DNA of 64,000 bases from Blastopirellula marina (GCF_002967715.1 NZ_PUIA01000094.1:62001-126000); one strand, 5' to 3'. Shown: positions 39,225-48,648, numbered from the stretch's first letter. Numbers and translations: made by a program. Notes: a model not told the origin generated them from the sequence alone.

Positions 39225-40532
39225 ATGCACAAAACGAAGGTCGCCATTGTCGGCTTAGGAACCGTCGGAGCTGGCGTCGCTAAAATCCTACTCGATCACG
39301 GCGACCGCACGGCTCGTAACGCGGGCACTACCTTATGGTTAGAGAAAGCCGTCGTGCGCGATCTGAGCCGTGCCCGAGACTGCGAACTACCGGACGGCGT
39401 GCTGACAGACGACTTGAGCGAAGTCACAGGCGACCCCGAAATCAAGGTCGTCGCGCAGCTGATCGGGGGGATTGAACCTGCCCGCACCATCATGCTGCAG
39501 CTGCTGGAAAGCGGTAAAGATATCGTTACCGCCAATAAAGCTCTGATTGCCGAACACGGTGCCGAGTTGTTTGCCCGCGCACGCGAGCTGGGCCGCAGCA
39601 TTGCCTTCGACGCCGCCGTGGCTGGCGGGATTCCGATCATCACGAATCTCAGCCAGTGCCTGACCGCCAATCAGGTCAGTTCGCTCAGCGGCATCTTGAA
39701 CGGCACTTCGAACTTCATTGCTTCAGCCATGGAAGAACAAGAGGCCAGCTACAAGTGGGCCGTCAAAGAAGCCCAGCGTCTCGGCTACGCCGAAGCCGAT
39801 CCGACGATGGATGTCGACGGGACCGATGCCGCCCAGAAGCTGGCCATCCTCGCGCACATCGCCTTCGGCATCAAAATCGACTGGAAGAAGATCCCCCGCG
39901 AAGGGATCGATAAGCTGTTGCCGGTCGACATCCGCTTCGCCAAAGAACTCGGCTATCGTATCAAGCTGTTAGCTTCGGCTCAGCTGAGCGACGACGGCCT
40001 GGAATTACATGTCTCGCCATCGCTGATCCGAGCCGGCGAACCGCTAGCCGAAGTACGCGGTCCGTTCAACGCCATCAACGTCGAAGGGGACCAGGTTGGT
40101 CCGCTGTTCTACTACGGCCAAGGTGCCGGCCAGAAGCCGACCGCTTCCGCGGTTGTTGCTGATATGATCGACATGGCGGTCGGTCGCACTGCCTTGACGT
40201 TCCGCACGCTGAAGCTCTTCACCGAGAATCACAGCGATGTTCAGATGTGCTCGCCCGATAAGATCCGAGGTCGCCACTACTTCCGCTTCAGCGTCGAAGA
40301 CCGTCCTGGTGTGCTGGCTGAAATTGCTCGCGCGCTGGGTGAAGAAGGCATTTCGATCGCCTCGGTGATTCAGCATGAGCCCGAGAACTTCGACGGCGAC
40401 ACCAAGAGCTACACCCCACTGGTGATCATGACCCACACGGCAACTCAGGGACAAGCGGCTCGCGCGCTGGAAGTGATCAGCAAGATGCCTACCGTCAAAC
40501 CAGGTGCCCGCAAGATGCTGGTCCAAGACTAG
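39225..40532 (+). CDS. hom: Homoserine dehydrogenase with C-terminal ACT domain
   Basis: The ATG at 39225 is preferred over an in-frame TTG four codons upstream. The 435-residue protein reduces aspartate semialdehyde to homoserine. It has the NAD(P) motif VAIVGLGTVGAGVAKILL, the catalytic region VAGGIPIITNLSQCLTANQ with LNGTSNFI, and YAEADPTMDVDGTDAAQKLAI. The C-terminal ~90 residues form an ACT domain (FRFSVEDRPGVLAEIARALGEEGISI) that usually confers threonine feedback. It is followed on the same strand by a PGM-like gene and lysC, making an aspartate-pathway cluster. Confidence 0.95.
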   Translation: MHKTKVAIVGLGTVGAGVAKILLDHGDRTARNAGTTLWLEKAVVRDLSRARDCELPDGVLTDDLSEVTGDPEIKVVAQLIGGIEPARTIMLQLLESGKDIVTANKALIAEHGAELFARARELGRSIAFDAAVAGGIPIITNLSQCLTANQVSSLSGILNGTSNFIASAMEEQEASYKWAVKEAQRLGYAEADPTMDVDGTDAAQKLAILAHIAFGIKIDWKKIPREGIDKLLPVDIRFAKELGYRIKLLASAQLSDDGLELHVSPSLIRAGEPLAEVRGPFNAINVEGDQVGPLFYYGQGAGQKPTASAVVADMIDMAVGRTALTFRTLKLFTENHSDVQMCSPDKIRGRHYFRFSVEDRPGVLAEIARALGEEGISIASVIQHEPENFDGDTKSYTPLVIMTHTATQGQAARALEVISKMPTVKPGARKMLVQD

Positions 40533-40566
40533 CTTCCATGAAACACTAGACGCTATATCCGTGTGC

Positions 40567-40585
40567 CACTGGCCTCTGGCCAGTG
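40567..40585. repeat. Perfect short palindrome downstream of hom
   Basis: CACTGGCC, loop TCT, GGCCAGTG form an 8-bp perfect hairpin without a T tract, 35 bases after hom. A second smaller hairpin (ACTGG, 7 bases, CCAGT) lies at 40629-40645. Both are in the 160-base gap before the next gene. Confidence 0.45.
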
Positions 40586-40695
40586 CTCCGAAAGCGGATT
40601 CAAGTTGACAAATGCAACCTAGGTTCGCACTGGTAGGATTCCAGTCGCACTCAAACCCTCGGTCATGCCCAACACAACAAGGAGATTCGGGAAAA

Positions 40696-41898
40696 ATGAA
40701 ATACGCGATTGTCATTCCCGACGGCTGCGCCGACGAACCGCAAGACTCGCTCGGTGGTAAGACTCCCCTGGAAGCTGCCAACGTCCCGAACATGGATGCC
40801 GTGGCCAAAGCTGGCGTCGTCGGTCGAGCCGATAACGTTCCGGCCCATCTGCCGGCCGGTAGCGACGTGGCCAACTTGAGCCTGCTCGGCTACAACCCGC
40901 TGGAATACTTCACAGGCCGTGCCCCACTGGAAGCCGCTGCCCAAGGTATTCAGCTGGGTGCCGATGACTGGGCAGTTCGCTGCAACCTGGTCACCATCGA
41001 AGACCAAATAATGAAGAGCTTCACCGCCGGACAGATCTCGTCGGAAGAAGCCAAAGCCCTGCTGCAAACGGCCCAAGAGAAGCTGGCCGGCCCTGGCGTC
41101 GAGTTTCATCCCGGCGTCAGCTACCGCAATCTGCTAATCTACCGGGGCGCGGACCGTCCTGCTCCGTTCACTATGGAAACCCGCACCACGCCGCCGCACG
41201 ACCTCAGCGACAAGTCAGTCGCAGACAGCTATCCGCGCGGTCTGGGCAGCGACTGGCTTTCCGACATGATGAGCCGCAGCGTCGAGCTGTTCGCCGATCA
41301 CCCGGTCAACCTGAAACGTATCGCCGAAGGCAAGCCGCCGGCAACCAACATCTGGCTGTGGGGCCTGGGCCGTCGCCCTGCCCTGACGCCGTTCCACGAA
41401 CTGTACGGCAAGACCGGTAAGATGATCACCGCAGTCGACCTGCTACGCGGGCTTGCCGCGCTGATCGGCTGGGACCGCATCGAAGTCCCAGGTGCGACCG
41501 GCTACACCGACACCGATTACGCCGCCAAGGGACAATACGCGATCAACGCGTTGGATTCCACCGACGTGATCTGCGTGCATGTCGAAGCGACCGACGAAGC
41601 TTCGCACGAAGGGGACATCGAGGAAAAGATTAAAGCCCTGGAAGCGATTGACGGAAAGATCGTCGGCCCGCTGCATGAAGCGCTGAAGAAGTACGGCGAG
41701 TATCGCATGATCGTTCTACCTGATCATCCGACGTTCTGCCGCACGAAAACTCATAGCCACGGCTTTGTCCCGCTGACCATGTGTGGCAGTGGCATCGAGG
41801 CCGACGCGTTCGAGGCTTACAACGAACGCAACGCCGACGCCTCGTCGCTAAGCTTCGACGAAGGCTGGAAGATGATGCCATACTTCCTCGGCGTATAA
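40696..41898 (+). CDS. Archaeal-type phosphoglycerate-mutase-like protein, probable homoserine kinase
   Basis: The ATG at 40696 follows AAGGAG and starts MKYAIVIPDGCADEP, giving 400 residues. The protein belongs to the alkaline-phosphatase-superfamily aPGAM group. The nucleophile serine is in AHLPAGSDVANLSLLGYNP, and metal ligands are in IPDGCADE, VHVEATDEASHEG, LPDHPTFCRTKTHSHG and similar segments. A subfamily of these proteins next to hom, thrC and lysC has been proposed to be an alternative homoserine kinase (TIGR02535 as I recall). Its position between hom and lysC fits that role better than glycolysis, and no classical GHMP-type thrB is seen in the window. Confidence 0.8.
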   Translation: MKYAIVIPDGCADEPQDSLGGKTPLEAANVPNMDAVAKAGVVGRADNVPAHLPAGSDVANLSLLGYNPLEYFTGRAPLEAAAQGIQLGADDWAVRCNLVTIEDQIMKSFTAGQISSEEAKALLQTAQEKLAGPGVEFHPGVSYRNLLIYRGADRPAPFTMETRTTPPHDLSDKSVADSYPRGLGSDWLSDMMSRSVELFADHPVNLKRIAEGKPPATNIWLWGLGRRPALTPFHELYGKTGKMITAVDLLRGLAALIGWDRIEVPGATGYTDTDYAAKGQYAINALDSTDVICVHVEATDEASHEGDIEEKIKALEAIDGKIVGPLHEALKKYGEYRMIVLPDHPTFCRTKTHSHGFVPLTMCGSGIEADAFEAYNERNADASSLSFDEGWKMMPYFLGV

Positions 41899-41970
41899 AC
41901 CACTGTCCCAGGCAGTCGCTTAGGTTAGTCAATTTGCCAAGTCGAATTTTATTACGGATGACACGATCCC

Positions 41971-43752
41971 ATGTCATTGATTGTTCAGAAGTTTGGAGGA
42001 ACCAGCGTCGCCGACTGCGAGAAGATCGTTTCCGCAGCCAGAAAAGCGATCCGCGCTCAGCGAGAAGGTCACCAGGTGGTGATGGTCGTCAGCGCGATGG
42101 GCAAGAACACGGACGTCCTGGTCGATCTGGCCCAACAGGTCAGCGACAACCCACCTGCCCGCGAAATGGACATGCTTCTTTCCACCGGCGAGCAGGTCAG
42201 CGTTGCCCTGATGGCGATGGCCATCGACGCGCTCGGCTCGAAGGCCGTAAGCCTGACCGGTGCCCAGATCGGCATTCGCACCGACAGCACCCACACCAAG
42301 GCCCGTATCCGCTCAATCGAAACTTCGCGTGTGAAGCAGTTGCTCGACGAAGGCAATATCGTCATCGCCGCCGGTTTCCAGGGAATCGACGAAAACCTCA
42401 ACATCACCACGCTTGGCCGCGGCGGTAGCGATACCACGGCCGTGGCCTTAGCCGCCGTGCTCGATGCCGACTCGTGCGAAATCTACACCGATGTCGATGG
42501 CGTTTACACGACCGACCCGCGCGTCCTGCCCGATGCTCGCCGCGTCCCTCAGATTGCCTATGACGAAATGCTCGAACTGGCCAGCCTGGGTGCCGGCGTG
42601 ATGCACAGCCGCTCGATCGAGTTCGCCAAGAAGTTCGGCGTGCCGATCCACGTCCGCAGCAGTTTCACCGATGTCCCTGGTACGCTGATCGTGCACGACC
42701 CGGAATCGAAAACTCGCCCGGTCAGCGGCGCAGCGATCACCAAGAAGGAAGCTCGCATCACCCTGGAAGGCATACCAGACGAACCAGGCGTCTCGCTGGA
42801 ACTGTTTCGCCGTATCGCCGCCAAAGCGATCTCGGTCGATATGATCGTCCAGAACATCAGCAAGGATGGCAAAGCGAACATCAGTTTCACCGTTCCGCAG
42901 AACGAACTGAAGGTGACGCTCGACGCTGTGAAGCAAGCCTCGGAACTGCTTCAGCCTGAGAACATCACCTACGACGATCACGTCTCGAAGGTTTCGGTCG
43001 TTGGTCTGGGTATGGCCACACTGCCCGGCGTCGCCAACAAGATGTTCCGCGTCCTTTCCGAAGAAGGAATCAATATCCAGGCTATCTCGACCTCGGAAAT
43101 CAAGATCTCGGTTCTGGTCAGCCAGGCCGATGCCCAGCGGGCGTTGCAGGCCGTTCACAACGGCTTTGAGCTCGACATCACCCCCGAAGATTCGCCCACC
43201 GAAGTCAGCTCAGTACGCGTTCGCGACGTAACCGATCCGGCCATCGTCGTTCAGCGTCTACGCGAAATGGAAGACTTGGCCATCGACGACATTGAACTCG
43301 ATCGTAGCCAAGCACTGCTGTTGGTTCGCCGCGTCCCAGATCGACCAGGCATCGCTGCCCAGGTCTTCGATGCGGTCGCCTCGAAGGGAATCAACATCGA
43401 CGTAATTATCCAGAATGTTGGCCGCGATGATTGTGCTAACGTCAGCTTCACCTGCCCCGCTTCCGACTACGAAAAGGCCTACGCGGCCCTGGAAGAAGTC
43501 GTGGCTGAGATGGGTGAAGGGGAAGTTGAAGGGAACCGCGAGGCGGCCAAGCTGACCGTCAGCGGTATTGGCCTGCGAAGCCACACCGGAGTCGGTGTCC
43601 GCATGTTCAAAGCCCTGAGTAGTGCCGGCATCAACGTCGACCTGATCAGCACGTCGGAAGTCCGCGTGAACGTCATCGTCGACGAAGACGAAGGAGAACC
43701 AGGCCTGAAAGCCCTGCAAGCCGCGTTCAAAGACGTCCTGCTGGACACGTGA
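41971..43752 (+). CDS. lysC: Aspartate kinase with four ACT domains
   Basis: The 593-residue protein phosphorylates aspartate. The kinase domain (about 1-240) has VQKFGGTSVADCEKI, VVSAMGKNTDVL, LLSTGEQVSVALM, TTLGRGGSDTTAVALAAVL and the YTDVDGVYTTDPR segment. The regulatory half is doubled. ACT domains begin near ARITLEGIPDEPGVSLELF, VSKVSVVGLGMATLPGVA, ALLLVRRVPDRPGIAAQVF and AKLTVSGIGLRSHTGVGV. Ordinary enzymes have about 400-460 residues and two ACT units; the doubled form is known from cyanobacteria. It would control flux into lysine, threonine and methionine, or isoleucine. A strong terminator follows. Confidence 0.95.
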   Translation: MSLIVQKFGGTSVADCEKIVSAARKAIRAQREGHQVVMVVSAMGKNTDVLVDLAQQVSDNPPAREMDMLLSTGEQVSVALMAMAIDALGSKAVSLTGAQIGIRTDSTHTKARIRSIETSRVKQLLDEGNIVIAAGFQGIDENLNITTLGRGGSDTTAVALAAVLDADSCEIYTDVDGVYTTDPRVLPDARRVPQIAYDEMLELASLGAGVMHSRSIEFAKKFGVPIHVRSSFTDVPGTLIVHDPESKTRPVSGAAITKKEARITLEGIPDEPGVSLELFRRIAAKAISVDMIVQNISKDGKANISFTVPQNELKVTLDAVKQASELLQPENITYDDHVSKVSVVGLGMATLPGVANKMFRVLSEEGINIQAISTSEIKISVLVSQADAQRALQAVHNGFELDITPEDSPTEVSSVRVRDVTDPAIVVQRLREMEDLAIDDIELDRSQALLLVRRVPDRPGIAAQVFDAVASKGINIDVIIQNVGRDDCANVSFTCPASDYEKAYAALEEVVAEMGEGEVEGNREAAKLTVSGIGLRSHTGVGVRMFKALSSAGINVDLISTSEVRVNVIVDEDEGEPGLKALQAAFKDVLLDT

Positions 43753-43798
43753 ATGCAACGGCCAGCATCATAATGGCTTTCGCCAACCAAGCGAGAAC

Positions 43799-43832
43799 AA
43801 AAATGGCCACCGGAAGCGGTGGCCATTTTTTA
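43799..43832. terminator. Bidirectional terminator between lysC and the DUF151 gene
   Basis: AAATGGCCACC (43801-43811) pairs perfectly with GGTGGCCATTT (43818-43828) with T runs on both strands, between two convergent genes. Confidence 0.85.
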
Positions 43833-43858
43833 TGTTTGAGGTGAACCCATAACGTCGC

Positions 43859-44260
43859 CTAGACTTCCGATTCTTCCAGCACGTGTTCTTCCACGTAGAT
43901 CGGCAAGTGAGGCTGGCTCGTCACAGCCACGGCGATGGCATCCGACGGCCGGGCATCGATCGAGACCAGTTCGCCGTCGACCTTCACGCGGAGGTTGGCG
44001 AAGTAGGTCCCTTCTTTCAGGTCGTTGATGATGACGCTATCGAGTTCACCACCCAGGCGTTCGACGATGCTGACAATCAGGTCGTGCGTTAGCGGGCGAG
44101 GCGGGACGAAGTCCTTCACGCGGCGGTGAATGCTGGTCGCTTCGAAGATGCCAATCATGATCGGAAACTGGCGTTCTCCGTCCACTTCCTTCAAGTAGAT
44201 AACCTGCTGGTCGTTAATCTCGCTGATGATGATCCGCGAGAGTTCCATCTGAATGGGCAT
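43859..44260 (-). CDS. DUF151 / bifunctional-nuclease-domain protein
   Basis: The 133-residue protein matches the DUF151 (bifunctional nuclease) domain. It has LSRIIISEINDQQVIYLKE, FPIMIGIFEATSIHRRV, the conserved PRPLTHDLIVSIVERLGG, and GTYFANLRVKVDGELVSIDARPSDAIAVAV near the end. Plant and bacterial relatives have been reported with RNase and DNase activity; in bacteria the role is largely unknown. There is no signal peptide and no partner gene. Confidence 0.9.
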   Translation of the reverse strand: MPIQMELSRIIISEINDQQVIYLKEVDGERQFPIMIGIFEATSIHRRVKDFVPPRPLTHDLIVSIVERLGGELDSVIINDLKEGTYFANLRVKVDGELVSIDARPSDAIAVAVTSQPHLPIYVEEHVLEESEV

Positions 44261-44537
44261 AAGGGGATCTGATCTTGCTCAGGGACTTCTCGTTCAGTTC
44301 ACTCGATTATATCCCTGGAAATTCGCGTGGGAACAGTCCCCAAACTGGTGCGTTACGGCAAATGGCAAGTTCTTATCGGCCTAAAAGGTGTTGCAACCAA
44401 AACAGGTCCATTCGCAAAAGTATACAATCCGATTACAGTAGAAAATTGACAACGCCGCGGTAAAGACACCTTCTCTCAGCGGCGACCTGCTTTGGCCCAT
44501 TTGCCTGCCACATCCAGAACTTAAAGAATTTACCGAT

Positions 44538-45362
44538 ATGTTACGCATGTTAGCCCGCCTATCTCTTTTGTCGTGCACGGCACTTCTTCTATTCGGATCG
44601 TCATCTCGAGTGGCCGTTGCCGAAGACCTGAACACTCAGATGCTCCGCGCGACAGTGAAACTCAGTCACGAAGATTCTACCGGGACCGGCTTCATCCTCA
44701 CGCCCAACGACGGCAAAAGCTTCCTGCTGGTCACGGCGAACCACGTTCTCGACACCACCAAAGGCAACGAGACAACGATCATCTTCCGCCAAAAGATCGC
44801 TGAGGGAGAATACAAAAAGCTGCCGGTCAAGCTGAACATCCGTAACGATGAGAAGCCTCTGTGGGTAAAACATCCGAGCGAAGATGTCGCTGTGATTGCC
44901 GTAACGCCCCCTGAAGGTGCCGACCTGGCGAAGCTTTCGACCGACCTGCTGGCGACTGACGACGCCCTAAAAGAGAACCAGGTTCACCCCGGTCAAACGA
45001 TGTTCTTCCTGGGCTACCCTCACCGAGAAGAAGCCAGTGCTGCCGGGTTTCCCATCCTTCGAAGTGGGCCAATCGCGACCTTCCCGCTGCTGCCCACCCA
45101 GAAGACCAAGACCTTTTACGTGAACGCCAACATCTTCAGCGGCGACAGTGGCGGCCCCGTCTACACGTCGCGCAGTGAAGCTAGCGGCAACGACCCCATG
45201 ATTATGGGAATCATCCACGGGCAGCGTTTCGTGCATAACACCGTGAAAGGAGACTACATCACGGTCAAGACTCACCACCAGTTTGGTCTGGCGATTGTGG
45301 TACACGCGTCGTTTATCATCGAGGCGATCGAGCTTCTGAAACCATCGCAGGCAGGGTCGTAA
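44538..45362 (+). CDS. Secreted trypsin-like serine protease
   Basis: The 274-residue protein has an N-terminal signal peptide (about 1-28, LARLSLLSCTALLLFG) and a chymotrypsin-fold catalytic triad: His69 (VTANHVLD), Asp116 (SEDVAVIAV) and Ser204 (FSGDSGGPVYT). There is no PDZ domain, so it is not a full DegP/HtrA. It is likely a periplasmic or exported protease; the substrate is unknown. Its promoter region shares about 280 bases with the divergent DUF151 gene, where I see no other gene. Confidence 0.85.
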   Translation: MLRMLARLSLLSCTALLLFGSSSRVAVAEDLNTQMLRATVKLSHEDSTGTGFILTPNDGKSFLLVTANHVLDTTKGNETTIIFRQKIAEGEYKKLPVKLNIRNDEKPLWVKHPSEDVAVIAVTPPEGADLAKLSTDLLATDDALKENQVHPGQTMFFLGYPHREEASAAGFPILRSGPIATFPLLPTQKTKTFYVNANIFSGDSGGPVYTSRSEASGNDPMIMGIIHGQRFVHNTVKGDYITVKTHHQFGLAIVVHASFIIEAIELLKPSQAGS

Positions 45363-45390
45363 CCCGACCTGCGAGAGTTTACAAGCTCGA

Positions 45391-48300
45391 TTACTTCACG
45401 GCGGATTCTCGCAGCTTGGCCAAAACGGCCTGAGTTCGCTCGAGTTCCTGCTTGGCTTGCTCCAGGCTCTCGCGTTCGCGGGCCACAATATCGGCCGGGG
45501 CACGAGCCACGAAGCTCTCGTTGCCGAGCTTGTTTTCCTTGCTGGTTACCATTTGCTGAAGCTTCTGAGCGTGCTTTTCGTTCCGTTCGATCTCGGCTTC
45601 CACGTCGATGAAGTCCTTCAGGTCGACGAAGATCTCCATGTCGCCCACGGTCATCGTGGCATTCGTTTCCGGCACGGTCACGTCCTTCCCCTGACCGCAG
45701 CTCTTGGCATTGGCCATCGACAGGAAGTAGGGGGACATCGTTTCCAGCAGCTTGGCGGTTGGCTCGTCGCAGCGAATGACGAATTCGATTGTGTCCTTCG
45801 GAGCGATATTCTGACGGCTGCGAATCTCTCGCAAGCTACCAAGCGTTTCCTGGAACACGGCGAACTGGCGTTCGATCGAGCGGTCTTCCCACTTCGGATC
45901 GATTTCGGGCCAGGTCGATTGCATGATGCTTTCGGTCGCCTCGGTTGGCGACTCGATTCCACGCACAGGAGCGATCTTGCCGAGCGTCTGCCAGATCTCT
46001 TCGGTGATAAACGGAATGACCGGGTGCAGCAGACGTAGCATCGCATCGAGCACGTACGTGATAACCCGCTGAGCGGCGACCCGCTGCTTCTCATCCTGGA
46101 AACGCTCTTTCAAGATTTCCACGTAGAAGCTGCAGAACTCGTCCCAGGCAAAGTCGTATGTCGCTCGGGCCGCATCGGCGTAGCCGTAGCTTTCGTAACT
46201 CTTGGTCACCTCTTGGGTGACAGTGTAAAGCCGCGAAAGAATCCAGCGATCTTCCAGCTGCATCTCTTCCGGCAACACGCTGCCTGGCGTGTACCCTTCC
46301 AGGTTCATCATCGTGAAGCGAGCCGCATTCCACAGCTTGTTGCAGAAATTACGTCCCAACTCGAAGCGTTCGCTCACCACCGGTCCGCGAGGCAGGGCCT
46401 TGTCTTCGGCCGTTTCTGCCCACTGGGTGCTGAATGGCTTGCCGCACTTCTTGCACTCGACGCGTGGCAGCTGACGGTTCTTCTTCGTCTGATCGATCAA
46501 CGAGTCGCAGTGCGGGCACTCGAACTGCACCGGCATGCGCACGTCCTGCGTTTCGGTGGTCAGGTAGGCCAGACCGAAACGGAGTGAGTCGGCACCGAAC
46601 TTCTCGATCACGTCCAACGGGTCGACACCGTTCCCCTTCGACTTGCTCATGCGTTCGCCCAAGCCATCCAAGATAGTCGGGTGAATGAACACTTCGCGGA
46701 ACGGCACTTCTCCCATGTTGTTGATACCGGCCAGCACCATGCGAGCCACCCACAGCGTGATAATGTCGCGGCTGGTGATCAGCGTGCTGGTTGGGTAGTA
46801 GTAGGCCAGCTCTGGGGTTTGCTCGGGCCAGCCAAGGGTCGAATGTGGCCACAAGGCCGAGCTGAACCAGGTATCGAGCACGTCCTGCTCGCGGACGAAG
46901 CCCATGGCCTCGTACTTCTTGGCCAGCGATTCGTCTTCATCGGCAATGCACACGTGCACCTGGGCGTACGGCATGGCCACGCGGACGGCCCCCTGGATGG
47001 TGCCAGTTTTTTCGGCAACTTCCAATTCTTCGTCTCGTTCAACCTGGAAGTTGGCCTTGCCGCTCTTGATGTCAGGATCGGATTCCAACTGGGCGATCAA
47101 CTTGTCGTGCTCTTCCTTGTAAGCACACTCGATCGACCAGATCGGAATCTGGTGTCCCCACCACAACTGACGGCTCACCGGCCAATCCCGTTTTTCGCTC
47201 AACCAGTCGAGGTAGCCGTTGGCGTAGCGAGAAGGGAAGATCTTCACGCGGCCATCCTTCACGGCGTCCATCGCGCTTTGGGCCAGCTGATCCATCTTGA
47301 TGAACCACTGGTCGGCCAGGTAAGGCTCGATTGGCGTCTTGCTGCGATCGGAATAAGCTAACTCGATCTTGCGGTCTTCGATCTTTTCCAAGAGGCCCAA
47401 CTTGTCGAGATCATCGATCACAGCCTGCCGCGCCTTGGGAATGGTCAGTCCGATGTACTCACCGGTCGTCTCATTCATCGTGCCGTCGGCATTCAGAATG
47501 TTGATCATCGGCAACTCTTGACGACGCCCCACTTCATAGTCGTTGGGGTCGTGGGCCGGGGTGATCTTCACGCAGCCTGAACCGAGTTCCGGCTTGGCCC
47601 ATTGGTCGGCCACCAGCGGAATTTCACGATCGACCAGCGGCAGCATCAACTTGCGACCATCGAGCGCCATATCACGTAGTTTAATTAGCTGCGGCAGCAT
47701 TGTCTCGCGGCGCTCGGCAATTTGGTCCAGTTGCTCCTGGATGGCAGGCCTATCCTTACCGGCGGCTTCCTTCAGCTTCACTTTCAGCTCGGCCTCGATT
47801 GTATCGAGCGCCTTGACTGGATCGGGATGGACGGCCACAGCCGTATCGCCGAGCATCGTTTCTGGTCGCGTCGTGGCGATCGTCACGAACTTCGGTTCGC
47901 CTGGCTGCGGGTCGATCACAGGATACTTGAAGTGCCAGAAACTTCCGTCGGTCGTTTCGTGGAACACTTCGTCATCGCTCACCGCCGTTTGCAGGAACGT
48001 ATCCCAGTTGACCAGTCGCTTTCCCTTGTAGATCCACTGCTTGGCGAACAGATCGTAGAAGGTCCGACGCACCGCCCGGGCACAAGTATCGTCGAGCGTG
48101 AACCGGGTGCGTTCCCAGTCGCAGCTACTGCCCAGCCGCTTGAGCTGGCCAAGAATGCGTTTCTCGTACTGGTCCTTCCAATCCCAGATGCGCTTGACGA
48201 GTTCGTCACGTCCGAGATCGTGCCGGCTCTTCTTTTCTGATTCGAAGATGCGGCGTTCCACCACGGCCTGGGTGGCGATACCGGCATGGTCGGTACCAGG

Positions 48301-48546
48301 CATCCACAGCGTGTTGAAGCCCTTCAATCGCTTGTAACGAATCAACACGTCTTGCAGCGTGTTATTTAACGCGTGCCCCAGATGCAAGGCACCGGTCACG
48401 TTCGGCGGCGGAATGACAATCGTGAACGGCTCGCGTGTCGGGTCGGGCTCGCTATGAAAGAATCCCTTTGATTCCCAGTATTCGTAGATTTTTGGCGAGA
48501 TCGAAAAATCAAATCGATTGGGAATATCCTGAGCGGAGAACGCCAC
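45391..48546 (-). CDS. valS: Valyl-tRNA synthetase with zinc-ribbon-like insertion
   Basis: The 1051-residue enzyme starts at a GTG (no ATG is available upstream). Class I motifs are present: PPPNVTGALHLGHALNNTLQD and GERMSKSKGNGVDPLDVIEKFGADSLRFGL. The editing domain has TTRPETMLGDTAVAVHPDP and ITPAHDPNDYEVGRR. Between TQDVRMPV and RNFCNKLWNAARF there is an extra segment with CPHC and CKKC pairs that looks like a zinc ribbon. A C-terminal coiled coil (IERNEKHAQKLQQMVTSKE to the end) is the usual tRNA arm. It lies about 140 bases downstream of cimA on the same strand. Confidence 0.96.
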   Translation of the reverse strand: MAFSAQDIPNRFDFSISPKIYEYWESKGFFHSEPDPTREPFTIVIPPPNVTGALHLGHALNNTLQDVLIRYKRLKGFNTLWMPGTDHAGIATQAVVERRIFESEKKSRHDLGRDELVKRIWDWKDQYEKRILGQLKRLGSSCDWERTRFTLDDTCARAVRRTFYDLFAKQWIYKGKRLVNWDTFLQTAVSDDEVFHETTDGSFWHFKYPVIDPQPGEPKFVTIATTRPETMLGDTAVAVHPDPVKALDTIEAELKVKLKEAAGKDRPAIQEQLDQIAERRETMLPQLIKLRDMALDGRKLMLPLVDREIPLVADQWAKPELGSGCVKITPAHDPNDYEVGRRQELPMINILNADGTMNETTGEYIGLTIPKARQAVIDDLDKLGLLEKIEDRKIELAYSDRSKTPIEPYLADQWFIKMDQLAQSAMDAVKDGRVKIFPSRYANGYLDWLSEKRDWPVSRQLWWGHQIPIWSIECAYKEEHDKLIAQLESDPDIKSGKANFQVERDEELEVAEKTGTIQGAVRVAMPYAQVHVCIADEDESLAKKYEAMGFVREQDVLDTWFSSALWPHSTLGWPEQTPELAYYYPTSTLITSRDIITLWVARMVLAGINNMGEVPFREVFIHPTILDGLGERMSKSKGNGVDPLDVIEKFGADSLRFGLAYLTTETQDVRMPVQFECPHCDSLIDQTKKNRQLPRVECKKCGKPFSTQWAETAEDKALPRGPVVSERFELGRNFCNKLWNAARFTMMNLEGYTPGSVLPEEMQLEDRWILSRLYTVTQEVTKSYESYGYADAARATYDFAWDEFCSFYVEILKERFQDEKQRVAAQRVITYVLDAMLRLLHPVIPFITEEIWQTLGKIAPVRGIESPTEATESIMQSTWPEIDPKWEDRSIERQFAVFQETLGSLREIRSRQNIAPKDTIEFVIRCDEPTAKLLETMSPYFLSMANAKSCGQGKDVTVPETNATMTVGDMEIFVDLKDFIDVEAEIERNEKHAQKLQQMVTSKENKLGNESFVARAPADIVARERESLEQAKQELERTQAVLAKLRESAVK

Positions 48547-48595
48547 CAGTATGACTCGCTATGTTTTAGTTTTCAGTGTGAAATGTTCGATTCAA

Positions 48596-48642
48596 GCTTC
48601 CTGTCCCCTCGCCCCTTCTGCGAGGGATAGGGGACAGGAAGC
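48596..48642. repeat. Long inverted repeat between cimA and valS
   Basis: GCTTCCTGTCCCCT (48596-48609) is perfectly complemented at 48629-48642, giving a 14-bp stem with an inner CCTCGC-type arm. There is no T run, so it is not an ordinary terminator. It lies in the 141-base cimA-valS gap. Confidence 0.6.
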
Positions 48643-48648
48643 GCCAAT

